Source of the DNA: Nomia melanderi
Lineage: Eukaryota; Arthropoda; Insecta; Hymenoptera; Halictidae
NCBI RefSeq assembly: GCF_051020985.1
Contig: NC_135003.1
Location: 11,463,501-11,527,500, forward strand
Reading direction: 5' to 3'
Length of the DNA stretch: 64,000 nucleotides
Both the position numbers and the translations under genes were made by a program. The notes beneath the pieces are model-generated. The model was not told the DNA's origin, ran no database searches, and worked only from the letters and a program-made list of their open reading frames with translations. The stretch's first letter is position 1. Each line of letters starts with the position of its first letter. Shown in pieces: positions 37,643 through 48,914 of the stretch.

Positions 37643-40600
37643 TAGCAGAATTAACCAGGTAATAGTGTAACGTAGGAGTTGTTATAGTAAATAATTAAAA
37701 ATTGTTTCTATTTATTTTTGCTATGAGCAAGTGATACATGAAATAAGCATGACATCGATTGCCGCTGATATTGCATATTGATATTGACCACTGTATTTCT
37801 TCGTCAGTGTCGATGCGACCGATCGGTTCCATTGGCAACGAACGCGTTAAAAGCGAAACAGCGCGTAATACTATTGAAGTCGGTAAACGATACCGGGTAT
37901 CGAAGAGAAACGGGTCTGTAACCTGGGAATTCTTTCTTGCTCTTTGTTGCCCGGTTTATCGCGTGGACATTGAGTTTAATGAGCCGCTTGGTTAAGGTAC
38001 TTCGAGAATTCTTCCGGTCGATGCTTTTCCTTTTGTTGGCCACGATTATCGTTGCCGTAGAATAGCTTTGAATGAATATTACATAGCTTCGGGAGCACGG
38101 TTTGCGTATTGAAATAGCGATAGAATTTTGGTGAATTTTTGAACTTGCTATTTTTATTGAGAGAATTGCCATTGATTACGTATACTATCGTCGAAAACGT
38201 ACAGCTGAGAATGGAGAAAAGAAAGAGAAATAAATCCAAGAACTGTATGTTTCATTGCTTTAGAAGTGCTACTCGAGTAACGAGGATCTTTTTATACTAT
38301 GCGAGGCGTACTATTACTTAACTACGCCATAGATTTCTTGCTCATTCTTCTGAGCTTACCAATTGGTGCCAACGTGAAACAGGAAAACATAGAAGTATCT
38401 GTAAAGTTGTTTCCTGAAGATCGTCGTGGAAGTTCTCTCTGCAGCATTGTTTCCGAAGTGCAGTGTACATAGTTCTCTGTAGAAGCATTTACTCAACGGT
38501 CTTCACTTTTCTCGACAGCTTGTTCTCCAACGAAGTACTGAACTATCCGAAAAAAATTCAGCATTACTTAGTTTGTGGACGGTGTGTCCCGGATATTGCG
38601 AAGAAATTAAAAAGAATATCCTCCAGAAACTTCCGTCGATCAACCGAACGAGCTCTGAGAACTTGAGAGTAAAATGAGAATAAAATTCACTTTGTTGTTC
38701 TTGCAAATTGTGTTACTCGGAAAGAATCGATTACCGCAGGAAACGAACGCCGCGTTAGTAATGAAATTTTCAAATGTTCGAGAGTCGCGACATTGCAAAA
38801 ACAGAATGAATTCCCGCGAACATGCCGACGTGTCGTCAGATAACAAAATGCTAGTGGGTATTCACACGGTAGTCCGACGAGTTTGTGTGAAAGCTGCAAG
38901 CTCGGGGCGACCTGGTCCCGATTGGTTTTCAAATTAGCGGATCGAGCTTCGGTCGCTTTAGACTTCGGTGGTGATTCTCCATCGGAGAATATCGTGGCAC
39001 GTTGCACTTGCGAACTGTCGTTAACGGCTGAGAAACAAGGGAAAACGCGTTCCCGTACTTTTCCTCTCCGCTGAATTTCCTCCGCGCCCGAACAACCTGA
39101 AACCATTTTCCCTAGTTCTCGCTGCAGCTCTTTCGTTCGTTCTCAAACACGATTTTCAATCCGTTATTAATGTTAGTTCCTTTGTGCATGACGAAAGAAA
39201 CTGAAACAATCTGGCGAAGCCTGAATCTTTCTGAATGTTATAATCGTCGCACATAATTAGCAAATTTTATGTTGTTTTTACCATCGTATTTACTAAATAT
39301 TCTAATATAATTATTAGCAGATTTCAAGTTGTTCTCAGCATTACACTTACTGAATATTCTAGTATAACGGTATCATAAATTAAACAACTTAACGTGCGCT
39401 ATTAATCGTCGGAATCGGATTCTAAGAGAAAAACATATTTCTCCTGTTTTCACGGCGATTCGAATTCTGCCCCAGACTTATAGTCTAAATACATTTTATT
39501 CCAACAATTAGCTTCGACTGGGAATAAGTCCTAGCTTCCAGCATTGAGAATAATTAATGCATTCAGGGGTGAATGAGAACGAAGAAGAATGGTTCGCAGC
39601 AGCGTTCGATTGTAGAAAAATTAATGCGAGCTTTCTCATATGGAATTTATGAAATATGGGGGGAGGGAGCTGTGAAGGGAAATCTCGGGATCGTTCCAGC
39701 GTGTTAATGAAAATATATGCGCCGATGAAATTGAAGTTGAAGAGGGAGGAAAAATCCAATAAAGTTGAATTATTTTGTCTGCACATTACTTTCGCATCGA
39801 ATCTTTTGTAAAACTCCACGGCAACGCGAGAATAATTTTGCCGGGCTCTCAGCTTATTAGAATTTTGTTTCGCCATCCTATTTATTCCATATGCACTTTG
39901 CAATCGATATTTATAATTATACGTCCGCGTTCCGCTATTTTTATTAACATTTCTACTAGTAATTAAACCCTCACCTCGTATCATTCTTCTCTGACTTAGT
40001 CATACGTAATTAACCAATGAAAATCGTTCTTGAACCAATTAACTCCTGCCAACTAACCAACGAATAATCAATTCATGGCAAAATAATTTCATCGCCGTTA
40101 TTAATTTTCAACTTCACTAAACTATTCAAGACCATTCAGCTTTCAATCAATCCTTTCGCGCAGGCGAAGCATTACGGTAGGAACAAGAAGCCTGCAGGTC
40201 TAGCTTATCGTCGTTAATTAACACGAAGCCTCGTTTTAAACAGGCAACAGAACGAAAAGCACTTACGCCGATGCATCCGGCGAACAGAAAAGAAAGGGAG
40301 GGAGGAAGAACGAAAAAAGCAAACTTTCTCGAATCGTTCGTTTCGTAGTTCGAGCTCCGAGAGTTTTCTTTCAGTTCCCTTCCACCCTCGTCCTCCCTCC
40401 GTCCCTTTCCATGTTGTTGCATTGGGTCTGATGGATTTTACAGTAATATCACGGAACGTCGGTGCAGGGTGATTACCCGAATGTCGAGTACCAGCAGTCA
40501 TCATTTCGCTATCTCTTACGGAAACGAATAATTTATGCGCTGCCAGAACCATGATAGATTACGGTGATCCATAAAAATGCTGCATCAGACGTACGCTACC

Positions 40601-41955
40601 GTAACGGATACGCGGCTTGCTCATCCGAATCACTGAGCGCAAGCTCCGCGCTACACCGGCGGCGTTCGGTCTCGTATCGTTCAAAAGACACACACCCGAC
40701 TATTTCAGGGAGAAATTGGAATTAAAGAGATGAGCTCGTATTTTCCAACCCTTAAAGCGGCTGCGCTCGCCTTCCGCTACTTCATCGAGCCGTGAACGAT
40801 GTCACTGTGCCTCGTATCGAGGATCCTTTGACAGGTCGAGCTGTAATGACTCAAGGTTCTGCATTCATTTCGATGAGGATTTCTTTTACCAACCCCTTGA
40901 TTTACGATTTTCGCGGTTGCACTTGTTGGAACTCACCGTTAACAGTTTACTGGAAGAACAGTACATTCTGAACTATGTAAATTAATAACAAGAAGAATAA
41001 TGTTCCATTTGAACGAACGATAAAAGAGTATTGTTCCTTATTTAGTGTTTTGAATTTTACTTTTGTCTGTAAATAGGAATTATTATGTTATAGAGATGTT
41101 TCTGTACTTGATGATTGCATAAAGTTTGGTTGCTTTTATTGCATAAGTCTGCTGCGAGCAACCGAGGTATTTTTCGATTTCGCTTGTATATACATGCATC
41201 AAACGTGAATTGAAATGCAACCGCAAAGCTAGTTCCAAGAACGTGAATTCGTTAATACATACATTATGCTGCAGTTATCTTCCGCTTCAGAGCAGCTTCA
41301 CAGTCAGCCCGCGGATGCAATTTCCATGGGTTTTGCGGACGTAATTTAGCGTTGCTTCGGAAATATTTCTTTCGTTGTCGTCTTTTGTAGCAGTGACTCC
41401 AGTCGCGCACAACGCGAATAGACGCCAAGAAACGCGTGCATCGAAATTGGATCGATGAAATATTGAAGTATATTCTATCAATTATTTTCCATGTTGAACG
41501 CATTTTTCATATTTTATATTTACGATTCATTGAAGCACATATGATTCTAAATGGAAGTTATTTCTTCAATTCTTAAATCTCTATAATGTTGAATACAATA
41601 TGAAAACTAAAAATGTACAAAATTCACTTGCATAATATAATCGGCGAAATTCTCATCGTTTTTCGAAGAATTAATTTTTATATTTGGAAAAATCAGAGCT
41701 GTTGCCTCGTATAAATTTTGAGAATTACTTTCTATGAAATTTTTAATTACTAATTTGTAAAGTATATACTTCGCAACGTGAATATACCAACTAACAATTC
41801 TCCTCGCCGTTGAGCTAGAAAAGCTAGCGATTCTCCGTTTATTATAATTAGGCACCGAAACAGTAAACATATTAAAAAGTTCACAAGTTAAACAACTCTC
41901 TAAATCACCCATGAAACACGAGAATTTTGCAAAAATTACCATAGTACGAAATTAT
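37643..41955. other. Non-coding DNA, no gene recognised
   Basis: Single-copy-looking DNA. The longest frames (139 codons at 38687-39106 and 158 codons at 39508-39984, both minus) have no recognisable domain, and shorter frames overlap them on the other strand. Near 40893 the sequence AACCCCTTGATTTACGATT vaguely resembles a family B left end, but I found no matching right end. Confidence 0.5.
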
Positions 41956-42946
41956 CGCAGCCAATTAGCCTACCATGATCCCATTACACAAAATATTGTA
42001 ATAAGGAGAATGATAGTTGCCCAGGTCTCACCACGTGGAGGTTGCTGCGAGGAGACCCTGGGAGGTGGATGGAAATTCAATTCCATCGACCTCCGGTTCT
42101 AATCCTAAACCTTATTTTAAACGCAATTATCGGCTTCGCACTTAAAAATAATCCCACGGCGGCTGTCTTCTTTCTTGAGTCTGAAATGATGGGGTATCCC
42201 ACGGTGGATGATCGACGTCTTCTTTCGCTCGCTTAATTCTAACGCAGGCTAGCCGACGTATAACTTACACTATACAATCATCGCAGTATAGGGAGTGAAT
42301 CAAGGATGAAGTCCTTGATTCGAGCATCAGGCGAATCAGGGAAGAAGTCCCTGATTCAGCAAGAGCAAAATTGGGGATACAATCTAAATTCTAACAGAGT
42401 TTCGCCTTATGAGACTACGCATAGGTCGCAGATATGCCGAGCAGTTATCGGACCAAGAAGCAAAGGGAGCGAATCAAGAAAGAAGTCCTTGATTCGACGA
42501 CTGGGAAAATCAGAGAAGAAGTCTCCGATTAAAAAGGAGGGTGACGCGAGCAAACCGCGATCAACCAGTCAGAACCACAGTCCCGAGTTACGGTGCTCTT
42601 CCTCTTTCGGATCAGCGGACGGACACGTACTCTTCTTAGGCGCCCGTTAACTTCCCAACGCCCGGCCCTGTAGTAGAACCACAGGACTAGGGGCGGTTTA
42701 CGAAGAAGTAGGATCCTAGGAAGAGCAATGCCGTGAGTCGTCGGCGCGAGCACCACCCGGCCCACGGTGTGACCGTCTTGATCTTACTCGCGAGTCCAAG
42801 CACCGAGATACGTGAACTGCAGAACTGATTGGCGTCACACGGACCGATGCACTTGCAAACATGGCCAAGTGAACCGGAGAAGATGGAGACAGGCGAAATC
42901 AGAGAACGAAGCTAAAGAATAACTACTCGGCATATTTTACACAATT
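41956..42946 (+). repeat. 990-bp macrosatellite, unit 1
   Basis: First and most diverged unit of a head-to-tail array. I set the unit start arbitrarily at CGCAGCC. Its first 75 bp are diverged from the other units, and homology becomes strong at CACCACGTGGAGG near 42033. The unit contains a long inverted repeat near 42062, four short hairpins at 42297-42531, the stem at 42667-42685, and a 114-codon plus-strand open frame at 42306-42650. That frame differs from the one in units 2 and 3 at a single residue (Val to Ile) and has no known domain. Because 990 is divisible by three, frames keep phase between units. Confidence 0.85.
42297..42531 (+). other. Short-hairpin doublets, unit 1
   Basis: Four 25-nt hairpins at 42297-42321, 42333-42357, 42471-42495 and 42507-42531. 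Each has 10-nt arms and a 5-nt loop (TGAAG or AGAAG). Within each doublet the starts are 36 nt apart. Arms of the first are GAATCAAGGA and TCCTTGATTC; arms of the second are GAATCAGGGA and TCCCTGATTC. Confidence 0.8.
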
Positions 42947-43936
42947 CGCAGCCATTGGCCTAGCTCTATCCTCGACAGGGACTACTCTGTCGGCGATGCT
43001 ACTAGTTTCCAGGCCCACCACGTGGAGGTTGCTGCGAGAGGAGACCCAAGGGAGGTGGATGGAAATTCAATTCCATCGACCTCCGTTTCTAATTCTAAAC
43101 CTTATTTTAAACGCATTTATCGGTATCGCACTTAATAATAATCCCACGGCGGCTGTCTTCTTTCTTGAGTCTGAAATGATGGGGTATCCCACGGTGGATG
43201 ATCGACGTCTTCTTTCGCTCGCTTAATTCTAACGCAGGCTAGCCGACGTATAACTTACACTATACAATCATCGCAGTATAGGGAGTGAATCAAGGATGAA
43301 GTCCTTGATTCGAGCATCAGGCGAATCAGGGAAGAAGTCCCTGATTCAGCAAGAGCAAAATTGGGGATACAATCTAAATTCTAACAGAGTTTCGCCTTAT
43401 GAGACTACGCATAGGTCGCAGATATGCCGAGCAATTATCGGACCAAGAAGCAAAGGGAGCGAATCAAGAAAGAAGTCCTTGATTCGACGATTGGGAAAAT
43501 CAGAGAAGAAGTCTCCGATTAAAAAGGAGGGTGACGCGAGCAAACCGCGATCAACCAGTCAGAACCACAGTCCCGAGTTACGGTGCTCTTCCTCTTTCGG
43601 ATCAGCGGACGGACACGTACTCTTCTTAGGCGCCCGTTAACTTCCCAACGCCCGGCCCTGTAGTAGAACCACAGGACTAGGGGCGGTTTACGAAGAAGTA
43701 GGATCCTAGGAAGAGCAATGCCGTGAGTCGTCGGCGCGAGCACCACCCGGCCCACGGTGTGACCGTCTTGATCTTACTCGCGAGTCCAAGCACCGAGATA
43801 CGTGAACTGCAGAACTGATTGGCGTCACACGGCCCGATGCACTTGCAAACATGGCCAAGTGAACCGGAGAAGATGGAGACAGGCGAAATCAGAGAACGAA
43901 GCTAAAGAATAACTACTCGGCATATTTTACACAATT
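42947..43936 (+). repeat. 990-bp macrosatellite, unit 2
   Basis: Exactly 990 bp, over 99% identical to unit 3 by eye. Contents in order: hairpin CGACAG/CTGTCG (42973-42992), palindrome CCACGTGG (43018-43025), inverted repeat 43051-43084 with 14-nt arms and one mismatch, two partly repeated segments starting TCCCACGG and followed by GTCTTCTTTC, four short hairpins (43287-43521), and the stem at 43657-43675. Open frames of 76 codons (42996-43226) and 114 codons (43296-43640) exist. They are unlikely to be protein-coding, because the relic copy at 50383-50908 has in-frame stops and length changes. Confidence 0.9.
43287..43521 (+). other. Short-hairpin doublets, unit 2
   Basis: Hairpins at 43287-43311, 43323-43347, 43461-43485 and 43497-43521. 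The first two have perfect 10-bp stems, the third one A-C mismatch, and the fourth two mismatches. Each doublet has an 11-nt spacer, and the two doublets start 174 nt apart. In the plus frame each hairpin encodes a variant of the peptide ESGKKSLI, a consequence of the repeat structure. Confidence 0.8.
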
Positions 43937-44926
43937 CGCAGCCATTGGCCTAGCTCTATCCTCGACAGGGACTACTCTGTCGGCGATGCTACTAGTTTCC
44001 AGGCCCACCACGTGGAGGTTGCTGCGAGAGGAGACCCAAGGGAGGTGGATGGAAATTCAATTCCATCGACCTCCGTTTCTAATTCTAAACCTTATTTTAA
44101 ACGCATTTATCGGTATCGCACTTAATAATAATCCCACGGCGGCTGTCTTCTTTCTTGAGTCTGAAATGATGGGGTATCCCACGGTGGATGATCGACGTCT
44201 TCTTTCGCTCGCTTAATTCTAACGCAGGCTAGCCGACGTATAACTTACACTATACAATCATCGCAGTATAGGGAGTGAATCAAGGATGAAGTCCTTGATT
44301 CGAGCATCAGGCGAATCAGGGAAGAAGTCCCTGATTCAGCAAGAGCAAAATTGGGGATACAATCTAAATTCTAACAGAGTTTCGCCTTATGAGACTACGC
44401 ATAGGTCGCAGATATGCCGAGCAATTATCGGACCAAGAAGCAAAGGGAGCGAATCAAGAAAGAAGTCCTTGATTCGACGATTGGGAAAATCAGAGAAGAA
44501 GTCTCCGATTAAAAAGGAGGGTGACGCGAGCAAACCGCGATCAACCAGTCAGAACCACAGTCCCGAGTTACGGTGCTCTTCCTCTTTCGGATCAGCGGAC
44601 GGACACGTACTCTTCTTAGGCGCCCGTTAACTTCCCAACGCCCGGCCCTGTGGTAGAACCATAGGACTAGGGGCGGTTTACGAAGAAGTAGGATCCTAGG
44701 AAGAGCAATGCCGTGAGTCGTCGGCGCGAGCACCACCCGGCCCACGGTGTGGCCGTCTTGATCTTACTCGCGAGTCCAAGCACCGAGATACGTGAACTGC
44801 AGAACTGACTGGCGTCACACGGCCCGATGCACTTGCAAACATGGCCAAGTGAACCGGAGAAAATGGAGACAGGCGAAATCAGAGAATGAAGCTAAAGAAT
44901 AACTACTCGGCATATTTTACACAATT
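43937..44926 (+). repeat. 990-bp macrosatellite, unit 3
   Basis: Exactly 990 bp, differing from unit 2 at about seven positions, all in its last 300 bp (for example 44652, 44662, 44752, 44809, 44862 and 44886). The clustering of differences suggests recent unequal exchange or gene conversion over the first two thirds. Two of the differences fall in opposite arms of the stem at 44647-44665 and leave it able to pair over eight positions. Confidence 0.9.
44277..44511 (+). other. Short-hairpin doublets, unit 3
   Basis: Hairpins at 44277-44301, 44313-44337, 44451-44475 and 44487-44511, identical to those in unit 2. Confidence 0.8.
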
Positions 44927-45157
44927 CGCAGCCATTGGCCTAGCTCCATCCTCGACAGGGACTACTCTGTCGGCGATGCTACTAGTTTCCAGGCCCACCA
45001 CGTGGAGGTTGCTGCGTGAGGAGACCCAAGGGAGGTGGATGGAAATTCAATTCCATCGACCTCCGTTTCTAATCCTGAACCTTATTCTAAACGCACTTAT
45101 TCTTATCGCATTTATATTACGTTAATCCCTCGGCTGTCTTCTTTCTTGAGCCTATTC
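44927..45157 (+). repeat. 990-bp macrosatellite, partial unit 4 (array end)
   Basis: Starts as the other units do (CGCAGCCATTGGCC) and keeps the CGACAG/CTGTCG hairpin, CCACGTGG and the 14-nt inverted repeat. It diverges and shortens after about 45075. The last recognisable homology is CGGCTGTCTTCTTTCTTGAG near 45130-45150, where the array ends in AT-rich DNA. Confidence 0.8.
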
Positions 45158-45179
45158 TGAATTAGAATATACATGTTTA

Positions 45180-46165
45180 AAATGGTTACGAGGGAATTGT
45201 AAATGAACTGCAGTAACACTAAATGAAAATTGTATTCCGAATAAATGAATAATGTGTCGATGTTAATGTGAAATTAGATTAAGATTAGACTGAAATTAGA
45301 TTAAAAGTAGATTACAATTAAAGCTGAAACAAATAATAATTGTATTAAGCATACATTAATAATCTGTCAATGATAAAATGACATTAGTTTAAAATTAAAT
45401 TAAAAGTAGATTAGAATTAGAGCTGAAACAAAAGTATTTTTATAGTAACACATTTTGCAGCCTGTAACAATAACGATTAAAGTTAGTTAAATCAGAAGTA
45501 GAATTAAATTACACTGAAAATCAGATTATACTGAAATTAAAGTGAACGAAGCTAAAAAGGAACAGAACTTTCGATCGACTGTGTTCTTCGGACAGCAGGG
45601 TTGCATGTTAACTGGTTGCTTCCATTTTCTAGCTGCACGGAATGCGATCTTCGAATGCTCTTAGTTCTTTCTGCAACATAAACGCCTTACTGGATTAGCA
45701 GATAGATGTTATTTCAGAAATGTAATCTGAGACGAAGAATACAATTTTTACTTACAGTTACCTTCATAATATTCCCTGAAACAGAAACGCAGAGGATAAA
45801 CTAAATTAAATTAAAATGAAAATTAAAATATATACCATTTTTCCCGTCGAATTTTCCCTCTCAGCCCTCCCTGCAACAGAAACTGTCTTATTCGATTACT
45901 AGAAGAATGTAATTTAAAAAATGGGGCCTAAAAAGGAGGATGCAAATTTCCCTTACCATTATGTTTATAATATTCCCTGCAACAGAAACCCAAAGGATTA
46001 AATAAATTAAATATTAAACTAAAATTAATATACATACTACCTCTCACCATAGACCGTGTTCTCATATTCCTCTCAAGTTTCTATGCAACAGAAACTGACT
46101 TTATTATATAGTAAATTCTGTTCAATTACATGGAGTTGAATAGGAGGAGGGATACTTGAAAATGG
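45180..46165. repeat. AT-rich degenerate tandem repeat, about 100-bp period
   Basis: A box close to CTGCAACAGAAAC recurs at 45672, 45777, 45872, 45978 and 46084, giving spacings of 105, 95, 106 and 106 bp. A related CTGAAAC box occurs at 45325 and 45424, 99 bp apart. Between boxes the sequence is AT-rich with repeated AAATTAAATT and AGTAGATTA words. Alternate units are more alike (ATATTCCCTG before the boxes at 45777 and 45978). It looks like a decayed satellite next to the 990-bp array. Confidence 0.65.
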
Positions 46166-46217
46166 GACTGTCCACTCTGTATATTATACGTGCTATAAAA
46201 GTCCCGAGAGTGAACCA

Positions 46218-47000
46218 TTTCTTTCGCAACACTAATTTACGGAATTTACAAATCTTTGAATAATAAGCGCGAGAGGTGCATTACTGTTCGCCACGCTGAT
46301 TAATAAAATATGCAAAGATCTCAATAAGAAACGCGAAAAGTATGATTAATCGCAACACAACGTTACAAGCCTCGCAATAAAATAAAAACGCGAGGGTTTC
46401 AGTATCGATCGAAACTCTAATTTATTTAATTTAAAATAAATAACTCGCGTGCACCAGTTCCATTACACGCAACGCTACATTTCGGAATACGGGGCAACTA
46501 TATTGGCTGCGGGCAATAGTGTGCAGCTATTTTAACTGCGAGAAACCACTGTCCGCAGTAATTATTGCAGACTGCTTTGTGGTTCTTATGATTCCAGCAT
46601 ATTTTTGAGCATTTAATATAACGCAACTCTAAGACAACGCGAAAAATTATTGTCACGACGCTAAGAAGAACGCGATCTGCCGATTTTGCAACGCTACATT
46701 AATAAATGTAAATTATATCTAATAAAGTACGTTCTCCCGAACTCGTTTATTCAATTAATCGCAAGACTACATCAAAATCAAGAGAACTGCGTGTTAGTTA
46801 CCATAATTGAGCTTTATATTTAATAGTATTAAAATCAGACGCGATCAGTGTTTGTCATACGCAAAGCTATCTTTAAAGTAATTTCAAAAAACAAGTATAA
46901 AAATCAATTCTAATCGAAATCGCGATTATATCATTCGCAACTCTAATACAAACCGTACTGTCGTTATCGCAACGCTAATAAAAAATCGCGAGATGCTCAT
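46218..47000. repeat. Degenerate tandem repeat, about 61-bp period, core TCGCAACGCTAAT
   Basis: The core TCGCAACRCTAAT or near variants starts at 46224, 46288, 46350, 46409 and 46468, spacings 64, 62, 59 and 59 bp. It recurs less regularly at about 46621, 46655, 46687, 46759, 46858, 46934 and 46967. Most units also carry a CGCGAG or CGCGAA word between cores. The array is old and diverged. The core resembles the CTGCAACAGAAAC box of the preceding repeat, so both may share an origin. Confidence 0.65.
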
Positions 47001-48423
47001 TGCTGGACGTTGGGGCGGCTATGGCCAGCCGAATACAACTACAACTACTTCTACTACTACCACCACCATTTCTACAGAAGCTAAAGTGAGTGCAGTGACA
47101 AAGTAGTAACATAAAATGACGCTCCACCTCCATGCTAAGATGGAGCGCCATTAATAGTTGCCCTCTTGAGCGACATTTTGTCGGGGCCTCTTCGGCGTAT
47201 GCCTCTTCGTTTCTTCGGCAGCCCGCCATTCCTGAAACCCTGAGATTGCTCGATAGCGAATGACCAATGGCTCGGGAACAGCCATCGACCATTCGACAGT
47301 GCAATCGAGCAATTTCGAACGTTTCGCCTAAACGCGCCTGATACCGATCGCGACCGCGGCATTTAAGTGGAACTAGAAAAGTCGAGGTCAAGGCTGATCA
47401 GCAAACGGCATGCTCCGTTTTGCTGTCAACTTTGAACCGATTTTTCAAGTTCCCCAGTAACTGACCATCGTGCAGAAACGACGGCCAGCACCGGCCCCTG
47501 CCTACTTAAATCTAACATTCATTCCAGAGAGTATACTACCTGCCTACCTATAGCTATATTTAAGGAAGGGGCAAAAGACTCATTCTTACAAACACACATC
47601 ATTCCACGATTATCTCTGATGCACCCGGGTGCGAAAGAACCTAACGACTGGAAAGAACGTCCCGGGACGTTAACTAACAACCACATTCATACTCTAGTTT
47701 ATCGATTCCTGAAATCGACTAGCAATGACTAACGATCTTTGAGAAAATATTTTACTTGACACGAATAATTCATTGAAATTGATATCATTCTACTGTTCTT
47801 TATGTCATTTGGTAACGTATGGACGATCAAAGTATTCTAATATGTTAATATTCGTACTCTACTGAGTAAGGGAATAAGGAAAAGTGCGTATATATTCTAC
47901 AAATAATTTATTTATTTCATTTACAGTAACTGGAATATATACGTATAAAGAGTATTTATCATATTATAAAGTCCGACGCATTTCCACTTCCTAACCACAC
48001 ACACACAAGTGGATAACACGTCGGAAACAATACGTTAGCCATTGCCCATCGCTCACATGTTTAAATAATAACAATTTCATCATGCCCATTGCTCTCACTC
48101 AATCAAGTAGCACCTGGGCACGTGAGAGAGATCGAGCAACGAGCATGGAAACAATATCCTGAAAATCCTAGCTATAAAATCATGTTAGTTTCTGATTTTT
48201 CTAACGGACTAATGTTCTTTGGTTCTTAATAGTGACTGTAATTGACTCAGAATTAAGAATTTAATTCTCTAACTTTATAAATGATAGGGCTACTAATATA
48301 TCAATACTTTAATATGCAAAAAAAGAATAAGAGACATTGAAATTTAATGGAAAATGAGAGTTTAAGTAAAATTTCAATAAGAATGAATCTATTTTAAACT
48401 TTTAACACATTTTTAAAAATCCT
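47001..48423. other. Non-coding DNA between repeat blocks, with small inverted repeats
   Basis: Contains an imperfect ACTAC/CACC triplet tract at about 47033-47075, a short hairpin CAGCAAACGG/CCGTTTTGCTG at 47399-47425, and a CA dinucleotide run near 47994-48007. Overlapping minus-strand frames at 46975-47391 (138 codons) and 47135-47362 (75 codons) are arginine- and serine-rich with no domain I recognise. Confidence 0.45.
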
Positions 48424-48507
48424 CGGGTAATCCCTTTGTCGAAGCAGCTGTTTCTAATATTGGAAGAATGTTTTACAAGTAGCTGCTTCGATTCAGAGAC
48501 CTACCCG
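48424..48507 (+). other. Nested inverted repeat (possible stem-loop)
   Basis: An inner perfect 11-bp stem TCGAAGCAGCT (48439-48449) pairs with AGCTGCTTCGA (48481-48491) across a 31-nt loop. An outer 6-bp stem CGGGTA (48424-48429) pairs with TACCCG (48502-48507). The two stems are separated by an internal loop of about 10 nt on each side. It is too open to look like a standard microRNA precursor. Confidence 0.55.
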
Positions 48508-48848
48508 TCGCGAAATGTTTTCTTGTACGATATTTACTGTGATATTTCACCGAATAAATGAACTTTAACGCGAATAACCAATCATTTCAATGTATTGTAT
48601 CTCAGTCGAACTGTAGGAACCGAAAACTAGACCGAACCTATTGATACAATTAATGTACCACTAAGTTCTCAGTCGTATTATCTTAATATTCAATGTTGAA
48701 GGTTGTGTTACGTCTTAAGTTACGTTAGTTGTAATCCGATAAAAATTCAGAGCATTGTTGCTAATATTTGCAGTTAACGTTAAACGCGACGTACAAGAAA
48801 ACCCTATCCTATCTAACAAATACATAAAAAAATGCTACTACTCTCAGT

Positions 48849-48866
48849 TATGCCTCGAGAGGCATA
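48849..48866. other. 18-bp near-perfect palindrome
   Basis: TATGCCTC and GAGGCATA pair perfectly around a 2-nt centre. It is one of several palindromes in the kilobase upstream of the minisatellite. Confidence 0.7.
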
Positions 48867-48914
48867 TCCGAGGTCACTGCACTCACAAAATCAAAAACTA
48901 CTAAAATGGTACTA

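Noticed and set aside
39508..39984. 158-codon minus-strand open frame
   Set aside because: No recognisable domain and an opposing frame at 39775-39966. No splice or promoter evidence.
43287..43521. CRISPR-like arrangement (36-nt period in the hairpin doublets)
   Set aside because: Only two units per doublet, arms vary between units, no unique spacers, and the context is eukaryotic tandem-repeat DNA.
46975..47391. 138-codon minus-strand frame beside the 61-bp repeat
   Set aside because: Its end runs into repeat DNA and the triplet tract, and no domain is recognisable.
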